Made by a program: the position numbers and the translations under genes
NCBI RefSeq assembly: GCF_039555335.1
Contig: NC_092639.1
Span: forward strand, 35,898,791 to 35,962,790
DNA from: Amphiura filiformis
Lineage: Eukaryota > Echinodermata > Ophiuroidea > Amphilepidida > Amphiuridae
Direction of reading: 5' to 3'
DNA length: 64,000 bases
Shown: piece by piece, positions 21,311 through 33,637 of the stretch
Layout: each line of letters starts with the position of its first letter
How positions within the stretch are numbered: position 1 is the stretch's first letter
The notes under the pieces: model-generated
What the model was told of the DNA's origin: nothing
What the model saw: the letters and a program-made list of their open reading frames with translations, nothing else
Databases searched by the model: none

Positions 21311-22330
21311 ACTTTGCTTAGTTATTTGATGTTATAAACCATCCATCCAAATGCCAAATAATTTCAGTCACCAGAAAAAGAAATATGGTGAAATTTGACT
21401 ATCGTATGAACAACAATATTTTATCAAGAACTGATTCTATCAAGGATCTTGGTATTGATATTTTATCTAGTCTTGTATGGAATGACCATGTAAGACGTAT
21501 TGTCAACAAGTGCAATAAAAAGTTGGGTATGATAAAACGTGCAGTAGGATTTAACGCTCCCGAAAGGGTCACAAGGACACTTTTTACTGCACTGGTCAGG
21601 AGTGATGTGGAGTATGCCAGCTCTCTCTGGAGTGGTACATCAAAACGTATTCTTCGATTAATTGAAGGCATCCAGAGGAGAGCAACAAACTAGGTTAACT
21701 AAATTAAACCTCCATCCTTTGTCTTTTAGACGTGAAATCCTTGATCTCACATTCTTTTTTAGATGTAAAATGGAACTTTATGACCTTAATCTTAACCATT
21801 TTGTTGTTTTTAACTCCACCCTCAAGGACCGTCCCACCACCAGATCATCTGCTGAGCCCCTATTGTTGATTCCCAAACGATGCAAAACCGAATCTCACAG
21901 GGCATCGTTTTTCAATCGTATCGTTCCCCTGTGGAATCAACTTCCTCTCACAATTAGATCCACTGTCAACATGTCCTCTTTTAAGAGCCAGCTCTTTGAG
22001 TGGTACAAGAACAAACTAGAGGAGAGTTTTGATCCTTACAACACATGCTCATGGGTTACAGGTTGCCAGTGTTCTGGTTGTAGGCTTGTGTAGGTTTTTT
22101 GGGGGAGGGGGAGGGGGTGTCCTCATTGTTTTGATCTTTGGTGGGACTGTCCTAGAGGTGCTTTGCACCTGTTAGTCCTTGCCTTTCACTGGTGCAAAAT
22201 TTTATCTATACTTCCTTTTTTTTTTTGTATGTACTTTTGAATATTCATGTGCAATATATTTTGATGTTATATTATAATTATTGTATATACCAGTGATAAA
22301 GTGTAATAAATAAATAAATTTAAAAAAAAG
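21311..22330 (+). mobile_element. 5'-truncated non-LTR retrotransposon (CR1/Jockey-type LINE) 3' end
   Basis: Encodes the C-terminal part of a LINE reverse-transcriptase ORF: SKCQIISVTRKR, then KDLGI, W.DHV, KLGMIKRA, VEYASSLWSG and IQRRATN, then after a frameshift near 21690 the LHPLSFRREILDL tail, stopping at 22093. A 3' UTR follows, ending in TAATAAATAAATAAA and an A run. Most of the element is missing at the 5' end, as is usual for dead LINE copies. Confidence 0.85.
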
Positions 22331-22471
22331 TGGTTCATTTGTAAATTTCAAAACAGAAAGCTAAATTCCGCGATGACACCGTTAATTTTGAGTTTAAGTA
22401 CAAATTATTCCTATGCAACTTTTTTACTCATACGAAACTGTAATCACGATGGTAGGCCCGAGACCGTAAAC

Positions 22472-22856
22472 TAAAGCCAAGAATTTTCCGCGTTGCGGAA
22501 ATTCCGCGAAAATCGCGGAATTCGGAGGTAAAGCGGAAAACGCATTTCTGAGAAAAAAATAAAAAAAATAATCAAAAATGACCTAGAAAAAGGAAAAAAT
22601 ACAATTGAAAAGAAATAAATAAAATACTAAATGAAATGGGTCTTCAAAATTCATCAAAATAAAGTAAAATCCGTCATAAATTTACCGTAAAACGCCCCAT
22701 TGCAGCCATGATACCCAATTACCCATCCCAACTTTGCAAATCGCAATGATCGTCACAAGATTCTTGTGAAATTTTATTATGTCAGAAATGTGCTAAAATT
22801 ACAAAGCGGAGAAAAGCGGAATTTAGCATTTGTAAAGCAGAAAATTCTTGGCTTTA
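22472..22856. repeat. MITE with TAAAGCCAAGAATTTTC ends
   Basis: TAAAGCCAAGAATTTTC at the left and GAAAATTCTTGGCTTTA at the right form a 17-bp terminal inverted repeat; interior is GCGGAA-rich, no coding. Confidence 0.7.
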
Positions 22857-23141
22857 CCATAAACGTTGAACCTAAGGTTTATTCCTTAATTTGTTTTAAT
22901 ATTTGGATCTGGCTTTTATAGCTATTATAATATCAAGTTTCTTGAAATAAGTTTTGCAACATTTTGATTTTACATAGAACTGTAACCATGATTAAAGGCC
23001 CGAGACCATAAAGGTTGCACAAAGAGTTTATTCTTTGATTTGAACGATTTGCTATAGCCAGGTAGTGTGAACGCGAAATCAATGTGGATTCGATGTGGAT
23101 CGACACCAGATTACTTAGAAGACTATTCTTCATTACCTTAA

Positions 23142-23582
23142 GGGGTGGAGTATGAACGTTTGGACAGTATTTATTGTGGGACATTAGAGCACATCAGACA
23201 TCGAATTGCATTCTGAATACGAAGAATGGCCTTCTGATATCAAATAAAAAGTCTTTTGGGAAAAAATCCTATCTTCAATATAAAAGGTCAAAATTTTCAA
23301 TTGATCGTCGGCTTTTCCTCCCAGCTACATACACTTTAAGAATATGTCATTAGATTTATACAAATTTACTTCGAGGACTGTTATATATCAAAAATGTGAA
23401 AAATATCAAATTTTAATAATTTGTCATAAAATTTGTATTATATCGTGAATTTCAAAAAATGATGATTATTTGATATCAGAAAGACATTCTTCGTATTCAG
23501 AATGCAATTCGATATGTCTGATATGCTCTCATGCCCCACAAAAAATACTGTCGAAACGCTCAAAACGCTCATTCCAGATCCC
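23142..23582. mobile_element. TTAA-flanked MITE, internally deleted copy
   Basis: Flanked by TTAA on both sides; terminal inverted repeats about 100 nt long, containing CGAATTGCATTCTGAATACG. TTAA target sites are typical of piggyBac-type transposition (family inference). Full-length relative at 32319-32979. Confidence 0.75.
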
Positions 23583-23637
23583 TTAATTTCGCATTTTATT
23601 TTCTTGACTAATCATATCTAATTGTATAGATAAAGAT

Positions 23638-23944
23638 CACGTGTCCCAAGGGAGTATGCCTAAAGCTGCCTTATATTGGTAAAAATGCATAACATTGATA
23701 AAAGTTGCAAAAACTTGCCCAAACATTGATAAACATGCACAACATTATGCAAGGTTGCGTCAGGTTGCAAAAACGTGCCCAAAGATCACGACGATTATTA
23801 AAGTGCATAACATTATGCAAGGTTGCGTCAGATAGTTGAGATTGGCGAAACAGTTGCCGATTATTGTGCGATATAGAACTTTCAGCAATTTTAAGCAATT
23901 TTGCCGTCTTTCGTCAACTTTGGGTATACTCCTTGCGACATGTG
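23638..23944. repeat. Inverted-repeat element
   Basis: Ends CACGTGTCCCAAGGGAGTAT and ATACTCCTTGCGACATGTG are imperfect complements. Inside, ATAACATTATGCAAGGTTGC occurs twice. Confidence 0.5.
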
Positions 23945-24383
23945 GCCTGAAAAAAAATACATTGTCCACTCGTACAATGAACTGATTTTTTGGTGAGCAT
24001 AATAATTTCATTGCATGAATGTAGTCGGACAGAACTGAAAGTAACAACAACACACTTTTGGTTTTGACAAGATGAAATGTATATAATGAGTTTCTACAAA
24101 CCTAATGAACCTCTTCAAGAAAACACACTTACCATTCTAATAACTCTTCACAAAGATGATAAAAGAACATGTACATTTAGAGTGAAAACATAATATCGCC
24201 GTTACAATTGATTGAGAAAGGCAGCCCTGAAAAAGAAAGTTATTTTCTTGATAAAACATGAATTTCGTCTCTTAATTGATTTTTAAGAGAAAATATACTT
24301 GGAAAAAACTATGATAAAATATTTATTGGCGCGCGAGAACATACTTAAAGTTGATTAACTTTTATATGAAAATATGTCTGCGT

Positions 24384-24570
24384 ATTTATTTATTTATTCA
24401 TTTATTCATTTATTCATTTATTCATTTATTCATTTATTCATTTATTCATTTATTCATTTATTCATTTATTCATTTATTCATTTATTCATTTATTCATTTA
24501 TTCATTTATTCATTTATTCATTTATTCATTTATTCATTTATTCATTCATTTATTTATTTATTCACTTATT
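24384..24570 (+). repeat. (TTTATTCA)n tandem repeat
   Basis: About 23 units of an 8-bp satellite. Because 8 is not a multiple of 3 all forward frames read through the same cycling peptide, giving false open frames. Confidence 0.97.
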
Positions 24571-26287
24571 AGACTTCATCAATGGTACACAAATGCATGA
24601 AGCATAGTTAAATATATACAGTATATCAATATTATAATGTACATCATCCATCGCCAGTAAGCAGCGCCTTTGTTAAAATCATGCATTTAAATGAGGTTTT
24701 TGAAGCTAAGTAGTTGTTGTACAGTGCTCGTGCGTTTTATATGCATAATTTGCTATGAATGAATATATCTTAAATCATAAAATATTGAGAAATTCATCAA
24801 TGATCATTATTGTATAGCAATAAATAATAAGCGACAAATATAGAAAAATGCAGCTCAGTATTTGAAAAGTAAACATTGTGGACATTATCTAACAGCAATA
24901 ATGGTAATATTAAAAGTCGCGAATTTCTCTTTTTTTCTCAAAAAGTCTGTGAAAAAAAATGAGTGATATGTTGTAGTAACGTTTCACCAACCTTGGATAC
25001 AAATATGGTAAAAACCAGCGACTGTGTCTGTATTTTACCGCAATTGTTCTTGCTGCAAGTGCCACTTTTTTACCTTACGACTAACTCAAAACACTTCTAT
25101 TTACAATGTATAAATGTATTAAATGTCACACCAATAAGCAAGGTGACCAAATGGCATGCTGTGCCGAACCTAGCGGACAATCGGTGAAGTGCGGGTTCGA
25201 GCCCCAAGCCAAGACAGTCTGTTTTATCTACATGCAAGGAATGGGAATTTTTTCCCACTGGATTTCTTTTGGTTCCCCATAAAAGATAGCAACACTAATC
25301 TAGTGCTAATATCGTATGCGGTAGTGATTATTATGAATATTTCATATACTAAATAAAAGTTAAACATAATTACTGAAACATTCAAAGCCAAAATTTGTCT
25401 TAAAAAGAAAAGTTGTTCAATGTTTGTCCCCGTGTTAATATCAAAGCACCACATGTTTTCAGCGTATAATTTAGTGTCAATAAAATTTCCCCCTTTTGTT
25501 TTTGAAAGCAGTTCCGGTTTACTGGGATTTCATTTGCGCTCGCGAAGCGCGTGAAAAATGTCAATTTCAAAAATGTGTATTCGGCACACTCCGTTTCAAG
25601 TTTTGTGCATGCACAAACTTGCTGACAGACTTACGAACATCACGTAACACGAAACGCATTTGGCGGATGATAGCAAGACATAAAAAGAACATAAAATGAA
25701 CATTAACGAACAACCACGGCTGTACTAAAATACCATCCGTTTCTTGTATGCCGATCCGACGAAGTGTGACAGGCGCACTACTAGTGTGATATTGAACTGT
25801 CCCTCCCTCGGTTTCGTCTTCTGTTATGAATTAAAGGAGTGTCTGACCCCATCTAAATATTAAGGGTAGACGAGGCATTGTTGGTCGAAGCAACCTAAAA
25901 ATCGATTTTCCATTATCTAGATCAATATATTATTGAAAATTAACACATTGATGTTTTGCAAAAGTCCATTCTACAAATCGTATGCTTTGAAAACTTGCTT
26001 AATTTATTGTTGTTAATGAGTTATGTACGTTTACAAAAGTGTTGTTGTTTCAGCCCTCTTTACAACGTAACTCAAGAACCGCAGCACCTATAAAAGTATA
26101 TCTGTGATATTTTAATTCTTCTACACACTCGCTGTGAATTGAGCAATGCAGTTTTTGCCAAAGCTCACTACCATTCGTAAGATTCTGTGAACTACCAAAT
26201 CACAACAGTTTAAAATAATTAATAACCTTAAGGGCGTCCTGATCTCCACGTCCCCTGCCTACATGGGCCCTAGTGTATAAACGTATT
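24571..26287. other. Spacer without recognised gene
   Basis: Contains a tRNA-derived SINE-like segment (25138-25211). Otherwise AT-rich with no coding signal that I can support. Confidence 0.5.
25138..25211 (+). other. tRNA-derived SINE-like head
   Basis: TGACCAAATGG (A box) and GGTTCGAGCCC (B box) at tRNA-like spacing; no pairing acceptor stem. Confidence 0.4.
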
Positions 26288-26976
26288 AATTCGTCGGCTG
26301 TATTCCATAGTGGCGTATAGTGATTTTTGGTCATTTTATTGAAAATTGGCACATATGTTTTTAATGATGTTCTCTGTCATTTTTCTAAGTCTCATCAGTC
26401 AAAATTAGCCAGTTAATTAGTAATTAATTGATTAAATGTGGCGTATAGTTACAAAGTGAAATTTCGTGTTTTCCATAGTGGCGTATCGACCATACGTCAC
26501 TTTTCATACACATTTTATAATTAAGAAATATCGGCAAAAATAAAAACATTGCATGTCATAGTGTCGTACACCTCGCTACATGTCATAGTGACGTATCGGA
26601 CCTATACGCCACTATGGAATGAAGCCGACGAAAAGTAACGCCATAGGGATTACACGGCGACCGAGGTGGCGTAAGGTTAACGTTAGGTTAGTGTGCTGCG
26701 TTCTGCATGTTTTCCATAGTGAAGTATAGTTTTGTGTTTATTGTTTATTGTTTTCAGTTTGCCAGCAATATTACGTATCTATGTCTTTTGAAAAATATAT
26801 AAAAATAAAATTTATTTAGTTTACTACAGATATTTCACATCATTTACAAAATATGATGAATGCCTGATTTACACAACTAGATTTTAAACTGTCATTTCTT
26901 CAAACCCGATTTTCTCGAAAAGTTGTCTATTCGCGGTGCCCCACTATACGCCACTATGGAATACAGCCGACGAATT
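26288..26976. mobile_element. Non-autonomous DNA transposon, GTCGGCTGTATTCC ends
   Basis: AATTCGTCGGCTGTATTCC at the left, with its exact complement at the right; terminal repeats of about 34 bp including TAGTGGCGTATAG. An extra right-type end lies inside at about 26595-26635, which suggests a nested or composite structure. Confidence 0.8.
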
Positions 26977-27669
26977 GGGCTTGGATCAATCTATGGTGGC
27001 AAGTGCAGAAAAAAAAGTAAAATTGCGTGTTACAAAAACAAATAAATATATAAATAAATAATTTTGCATAAATATCATAACTGGAAGGTTTAATATGATT
27101 GTGTCTGTATTTTACTCGATTTGAAATTCGTGACTGTAACAATCAAAAAATGTACTAATATAACATCATATCGAAATTTTAATATCATTTTTAAAATTTT
27201 AATTTAAGACATAATAAAGTGTATTTTTGTTAACTACTTGTTTGAAATTGTCAAGTGTACAGCTTACTTTTAAGGAAAAAACGGTTATTTCCTGGAAGAG
27301 TTGATAATACAGTTTTAGACTTCTTCGCTAATGCTTTTACGGGCTCATAATTGCAAGGTCTCCACGCTATATTGAATGGCGAGGTCACCGGCAGCGTAAT
27401 GCCTATGATAGCATCAATAATAAGTAGGCCCCTCTATAAAATTTAAGAACACTTTTAGCAACCAGCGAAAAGGCTGAGATGATCAGGTGCATAATCACCT
27501 CTATATAGACCATGCGACCTTTAGAACCTGTAACCAGAACACTAGTATTCAAAAAAATCTAACGAGGTGTGGATATGTTGATGACAGGATATCCATCTAT
27601 TATGATTTGTTTGTTATGATAAGATTGTGTCTATTACGTACGTATTGCTTTTGCAACAAATTAAATAAT

Positions 27670-27718
27670 ATAAACTCCTCAACAAAAGTTTGGAAAGTTT
27701 TTTCAAGCATCTGTATCT
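27670..27718 (+). repeat. Solo Tc1 terminal fragment
   Basis: AAACTCCTCAACAAAAG and GCATCTGTATCT repeat the end found at 27833, in direct orientation, just outside the palindrome. Confidence 0.6.
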
Positions 27719-28740
27719 GTATCGTATATCGAATACCGTATACCGTATACAGTATACTTATATGTGATCGCAGCCTTACTGCCATGTTTAAGCAATTATC
27801 TGTGATAGCTTTCATTTAATATCATCTATAATAAACTCCTCAACAAAAGTTTGGAAAGTTTTTTAAAGCATCTGTATCTCAAATTATTTGTGACATATTC
27901 ATATCGTGTTGCATATCAATGGATAGCTACAATACTCCCCTTTACAATGACACCCCATTTAAAACAATAACATTTTTCACGGCTGAGTACACACCTTGTG
28001 AATGTAGTGGGGTCTCAAAAAGAATCTGCCAAATTGATCATTATTCTGTGCAGCAAGCTGCAAATCCCATAGCTTCACAATCTGGGACCTAATGCAATCC
28101 TCCAAGATGACACCGCTCGCCCCACATAGCCACGGTAGTCAACGACTACCTACAGAATATCGGAGTAGAGTCAAAATTGATTGAACACTTGTGGGACCAG
28201 CTTGATCGTGCTGTGCGTGCCAGAGAAGCCCATATGCAACCACATTGAATGACCTGCGACGAATCCTTGTTGAAGAATGAAATTCCATCCCACAGTAACG
28301 TGTAACCAGGTCGGTTAGCAGCATGAGGAGAAGGTGCCTGACTATTGTAGCTGCCTGTGGTTTTCCACCCGCTATTGAGGTTAGTGGCTAGCGTTGTTTG
28401 AGCACAGAATAATGGTCAATTTGGCAAATTCTGTTTGAGACCCCGCTACATTCACAAGGCGCGTACTCAGCCGTGGAAAATGCTATTGTTTCAAATGGGG
28501 TGTCATTGTAAAGGGGAGTATTGTAACTATCCAGTGATATGCAACACGATATGAATATATCACAAATAATTGGAGATACAGATGCTTTAAAAAACTTTCC
28601 AAACTTTTGTTGAGGAGTTTATTATAGATGATATTAAATGAAAGCTATCACAGATAATTGCTTAAACATGGCAGTAAGGCTGCGATCACATTCACATATA
28701 AGTATACTGTATACGGTATACGGTATTCGCTATACGATAT
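27719..28740. repeat. 1-kb palindrome enclosing a Tc1 remnant
   Basis: Arms of about 340 nt (27719-28056 and 28400-28740) are inverted copies. They include the Tc1 terminal repeats and also sequence outside the transposon: about 50 nt of flank and half of a second MITE. Confidence 0.8.
27829..28628 (+). mobile_element. Decayed Tc1-type DNA transposon, internally deleted
   Basis: Terminal inverted repeats of about 225 nt (AAACTCCTCAACAAAAG outward) enclose 28095-28365, which reads as the C-terminal part of a Tc1 transposase: QDDTARPH, NDYLQNIG, IEHLWDQLDRAVRAR and SSMRRRC, in different frames with stops. The region around the catalytic PDLNP is missing. Non-functional. Confidence 0.85.
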
Positions 28741-28866
28741 ACGCTCATTCAATCAGACTGAGTTCACATTGTATACTCCTATGTATATCAGCCTGATCGA
28801 ATGAGCGTATATTGTATAGCGAATACCATATACCGTATACAGTATACTTCTATGTGATCGCATCCT
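28678..28866. mobile_element. MITE with GGMTGCGATCACA ends
   Basis: GGCTGCGATCACA and TGTGATCGCATCC ends with long internal pairing (GTATACTGTATACGG). Flanked by TAA on both sides, as PIF/Harbinger elements often are (inference). Confidence 0.7.
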
Positions 28867-29124
28867 AATGGCATTTGTGTTGAATATATAGCCTACTATA
28901 CTATGCAACCAATCTTTAACTTGTCATGTGGTATGCGCTGCATTAACCCTGTCAAACATAACATTTTATTTCAGAATGTCAAACGTCACTTTCCTATGAT
29001 CATGATGATACTGTCGGGATGCCATGTGTCTTTATATCTTGATAATAAATGTATGATATAGTTTGATTCAAACCCGGGATTCAAATAATTGATTAATTTT
29101 TCTTTTCGTTTTCGTTTGGTGCAA

Positions 29125-29371
29125 GCCCGTACGCAGGGGGGGGGGATGCGACCGCACCTCCCCAAATTTGCAAAAGTATACAAAAAGTCCCAAAATATCA
29201 GAATTTGCGAGCGTAGCGAGCAAAAAAATCAGGTTTTTACGCTTTTTTGGTCAAAAAAGGTCCAAATTATGGGAAGAAAGTCCACTTTTCACAAAATTTC
29301 CCCCCCCCTTGGGAAAAAAGTCCACTTTTTCAAAATCAGCACCCCCCAAAAAAAATCCTGCGTACGGCCCT
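29125..29371. repeat. Repeat with CCCGTACGCAGG ends
   Basis: Begins CCCGTACGCAGG and ends CCTGCGTACGG; interior has several AAAAGTCCA-type and poly-C runs. Reads open in part but is low complexity. Confidence 0.6.
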
Positions 29372-31076
29372 GGGTGTCTGTAATAATTTGTAGTTCTATT
29401 GAATGTGCTTTGCAACTTAAGTAAGACCTGATCAAATTTTTCGTGTCTCCTATTTAGTAACTAGGGCCCGCAAGCAATAATTCTGTGCGATCGTCGAGAC
29501 TCACTTTATTTGCTGTATTTCATAATGCTATTTGCTTACACAAATAAAGGTGCGACCCTCGCGATTTTTATGTAATTTCTATAGCCCTTCGAAAATTAAA
29601 TTGTTTCTTATTCCTGCTGTACAATTGCAGCGTTATTTTTAGGCCCTTCACAATTGATTTTGAGTTTACTCTTTCCCTCCCGCATCCAAAATTGAGAGTT
29701 TCAAAATATTTAAAAGGGCATTTCGTGATCCACAGCCTCATCCCCCGTTTTTCTCAATAAAAAGTTGAGATTTTTATACCACTGGAAACCTCTGGCTACA
29801 TAATGTTTATGTACAAAATATTTCTAGCAAAACTTTTTCCTAAAAAACGTTCTGGTGTACCAGAACGTAATTCAACACAGTGGTCTATGGAACAAATACA
29901 CATAATCATGCATAACTAGCAAACACAAAATCGCAATCAACTGAATCAACTTTAATCATTTGCTTTTTATTTGACATTTTCTCTGTTAGATGACATTTTA
30001 ATTAATTGTTACTACTTTCTTACTTTGATCATCCTAACTATGATGCTGAACAAACAAAGAACACCCTGGCATTACTTACTTTCAATGTATAAAATCAACC
30101 ATACTTGAGATATAATTAAATCCGCAGTGCCAAAATGCACTGTTGATATTGGGCTGTGACCACTCATTTCAAAATAAAGAAAATAAGTAATTAATTATAA
30201 GTTTGTTGTGACGATAGTTCATCGATAATTGAATATTGATCATTGTGCAGTAAGCCATGATAACCATTCATCAAGTGAACGTTTTTATATCCGTGCATCA
30301 ATTGCACTGACTGAAAATGTTTTGTTTGTGCGTTAATAAAGACTTCACTCCTTGTTAACCCTGCAACCGAATCAGACGTGCCCTGGATTGGTTTATGAAG
30401 TTTAGTTAGATTGGTCAACATGATGACGATTATATTGTCATCATGTCTTGCACGTGAATCATATTCAATTGCAATTATTATGTTGCGTCTCTGGTAAGAC
30501 TTATTATTAAAACACACATTATGTATTTTGATCAATTTGTCTGATGATGTAAATTCATAATAAATTCTTAAACTTAATTTCTGTTTCATTTGGTTCATTT
30601 CGTGTTAGTCATTCCCGTTCCCGTTCATTCCCTCATCCCTTGAGACTCCAAATCTGGTACCTCGCTCTGCTTTCCCCTTGGACTAATTCCCCAATTTAGC
30701 TACATAACAAGTTTATAATTAAAAAGTTACCTTGTACCTTTTTTAAAATCTTAAACAGTAAACTGTTTTTATTTTTATTTTTATTTAATTTGAAGGGCCT
30801 TATATCCGTTTTTATCTAGCCAACCATTTTCCAATCACTTCTTTTTTCTAGTGAGTTAATTCTGGAATGCAATTTTGACTTAATTCTCAAAATACCTGCT
30901 ACTATTGTGACTTCAAACATGCCATCTACATCTACAAATATTCAATAACGTTGCTAAAAGCAATATCTAATGTAATGGTAAATAAGGGTTTTTCATACAA
31001 TACCATATACACAGTATCTTGTTACGAACGTTTAATAACGTTTTTGTTTTCTCTAGCCAGTTGAAAGTAAATATTT
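29372..31076. other. Spacer without recognised gene
   Basis: AT-rich. A 135-codon reverse-strand open frame (30191-30598) shows no recognisable domain and is not called as a gene. Confidence 0.5.
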
Positions 31077-31717
31077 TGTTACGAGTCGTACCGACTCAAG
31101 GCCAGAATTACTTTTTACCCAAATTCACATGAATGCACAACACAAATACACTGTTTGATTAAGCTAACAAAATCTAAGTCTTTAATTGAAAGTAAGATAT
31201 GATTGGTACAATAATATATGACAACAAATGAACATACAAAATAATAAAATATAATTATTCTTTAAACTAATCAGTACTTAGCCAGCATTCTTCTTCTTGA
31301 TGGTAACATAGAGTTCTTGCAATGTTCAGGACGGTTGATGTATATCCTTATTCACTTGTCAGCGAAGTCCATTGTACACTTGCATTGATAAATATCCTTG
31401 CGAATAAAATCCTCACACAGAAAATGGCGTTGCTTTCTCCAAACACTTATCTCCTTGCGCTGCTTTCTCCAAACGCTTATCCCCTTGCGCTGCTTTCTTC
31501 AAAAATGGTGCTATTTCCACCTTTCACACAATATCTTCAGGAAGCAGGACTGCGATGCAGTAAGTTGTCCCCACTTATATTGACAGATGTCATGTAGTGG
31601 GGAAGTTTTTTTAAAAACTTCTTACCCCCCCTTGAAGTCTAATGGTGCGTCCCTTACATGTAAAAATAATCACAAAAAAAGTTAATGTTAACAAATATAA
31701 ATGTCCCATTCGTGACA
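31077..31717. mobile_element. Possible old solo LTR
   Basis: TGTTACGA at one end and TCGTGACA at the other form an imperfect TG/CA terminal pair about 640 bp apart, with no internal retroelement sequence next to it. Target-site duplication not convincing. Family unknown. Confidence 0.25.
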
Positions 31718-32318
31718 TTATCTATGTACCCTCTACTAGTACCCCTGTGAATGTCAATTTCACAACTTGGGTACTCAGTCCGTATTCTACGATTTCCTGA
31801 GCAAGCTGTTATTTACCATGTTTACGTGATATTATGACACCAGTCATCACCATCATGCATTTAGTGGGGCATTATGCCCGGCATTATGAGTAGGCCCAGT
31901 CGCAGCATGAAAGATGCAGTATATTTTTATTCTGCTGAATAGAGAATGAAACCCAAACAAAGCCTATATGCAAAAGATTGTTATTAATTTCATTATGTTG
32001 ATGACAGGAGATGGACTGTAGCGTGAAGAAATGCCTTCACCAAAACGTGTTCCTCTCTAATGACCATCTTCTTTATCTGTTACCACCAATTGTCAAGAAG
32101 CTCTAAAACTTTTGGGCAAGAAGTTCAACCGTGAAAAGATATATATAAATATTGATACCAACACATCTTAACAACCAAAAATCACATTTTAATCAAATAA
32201 CTTTTATTTTGTAGCCAAGATGTAAGCGTATAATCATAGGTAAATTCAGTTTCCTGGCACATAAGACAACAAAGATGTGAGGATGGACGAGAATCAACGA
32301 GAATAATGTGTACTTTAA

Positions 32319-32979
32319 GGGATCTAAAATGAGCGTTTATTGCGTTTCGATAGTATTTTTTGTGGGACATGAGAGCACCTCAGACCTATCGAATTGCATT
32401 CTGAATACGAAGCATGTCTTTCTGATATCAAATAATTATCATTTTTTGAAAATCACAATATAATACAAATTTTATGACAAATTATAAAAATTTGATATTT
32501 TTCGAATTTTTGATATATAACAGTCCTCCAAGTAAATTATATAAATCTAATGATATATTCTTAAAGTGTATGTAGCAGGGAGGAAAAGCCGACGGTCAAT
32601 TGAAATTTTGACCTTTCATATTGAAGATATGGATTTTTTCCCAAAAAGACCTTATTTTTGTTAGGTGTTTTGGGAAAAAAAATCCATATCTTCAATACGA
32701 AAGGTCAAAATTTTCAATTGATCGTCGGCTTTTTATCCCACCTACATACACTTTAAGTATAAATCATCAGATTTATAAAGTTTACTTCAAGTACTGTTAA
32801 ATATCAAAAATATCAATTTTTAATGATTTGCCATAAAATGTGTATTAAATTGCGAATTTCAAAATTCAAAATTATTTGATATCAGAATGACATTCTTCGT
32901 ATTCAGAATGCAATTCGATATGTCTGATGTGCTCTAATGTCCCAAAATAAATACTGTCCAAACGTTCATACCCCAGCCC
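32319..32979. mobile_element. TTAA-flanked MITE, nearly complete palindrome
   Basis: TTAA on both sides; arms of about 320 nt fold on each other around a short centre near 32650. Contains the same CGAATTGCATTCTGAATACG block in each arm. No coding. Confidence 0.8.
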
Positions 32980-33281
32980 TTAACATCTAAGCTTACTTGT
33001 AATTTTAACACACAATGTCAGTAGAATCTTACAATTTGTACAGTACATGATCAATTTTCGCTAACATGTGTATTTTTAGACATACTGTACTTTGTAAGTT
33101 AAAATTGTAAATAGCCTTTATATTCACACTATTTTAAACGTTCTACGTGTACTTAACAGAAACACGGTTATTCTTATTGGTTGTATTTATTACAGCCTCA
33201 GTGGCAATTGAGATTGGATTAAGCACTTCCTTTCTCTTGACCCAAAGGCTGACATTAAAATTGTTAACTTGATTGTTGTGA

Positions 33282-33461
33282 GTGGCCTTCTTTTCCTTGT
33301 TCTTTGTCTTCAAATCTGTTTCTCACTTCTCTTTCCATACAGGCCAGCATACTTATATAGGCTTTTTAGCCTGCTGCGCCTTGAGCTATTTGTTTGAGCC
33401 TGGTCGCATCAGGTCCCAAGCGTGTCTCCACACGGAACGACCGTTTAAACAAACAAACAAT
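33282..33461 (-). repeat. Dispersed repeat, copy 2
   Basis: Reverse-strand relative of 20047-20225 and 63333-63515, running from the (TTTG)n start through CCTGATG, GACCAGGCTCAA and GGAAAAGAAGGCCACT. Shows that the sequence is a dispersed repeat and not part of the gene's 3' UTR. Confidence 0.68.
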
Positions 33462-33637
33462 CATTGTCGACGTCAAAAATAGGTCAATATTCGAATCAGC
33501 ACAAAATGTATAGCCATTGTCACTTATGAAACGCCATTAACCAATTTGACGAAAATTAAAGTAACGAAGATAACGTGTCATTCCTTTTTGCAATCATGGA
33601 CATTTTAAGAAATTAGCCAAATAAAGGTACGGTAATA

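Noticed and set aside
21399-21671. Reverse-strand 90-codon frame
   Set aside because: Shadow of the LINE reverse-transcriptase coding strand.
24351-24607. Two overlapping open frames of 73-77 codons, rich in LFIYSFIH
   Set aside because: They are translations of the (TTTATTCA)n satellite; every frame is open by the nature of the repeat.
30191-30598. 135-codon reverse-strand open frame
   Set aside because: No domain, no splice context, AT-rich composition and no second copy; likely chance.
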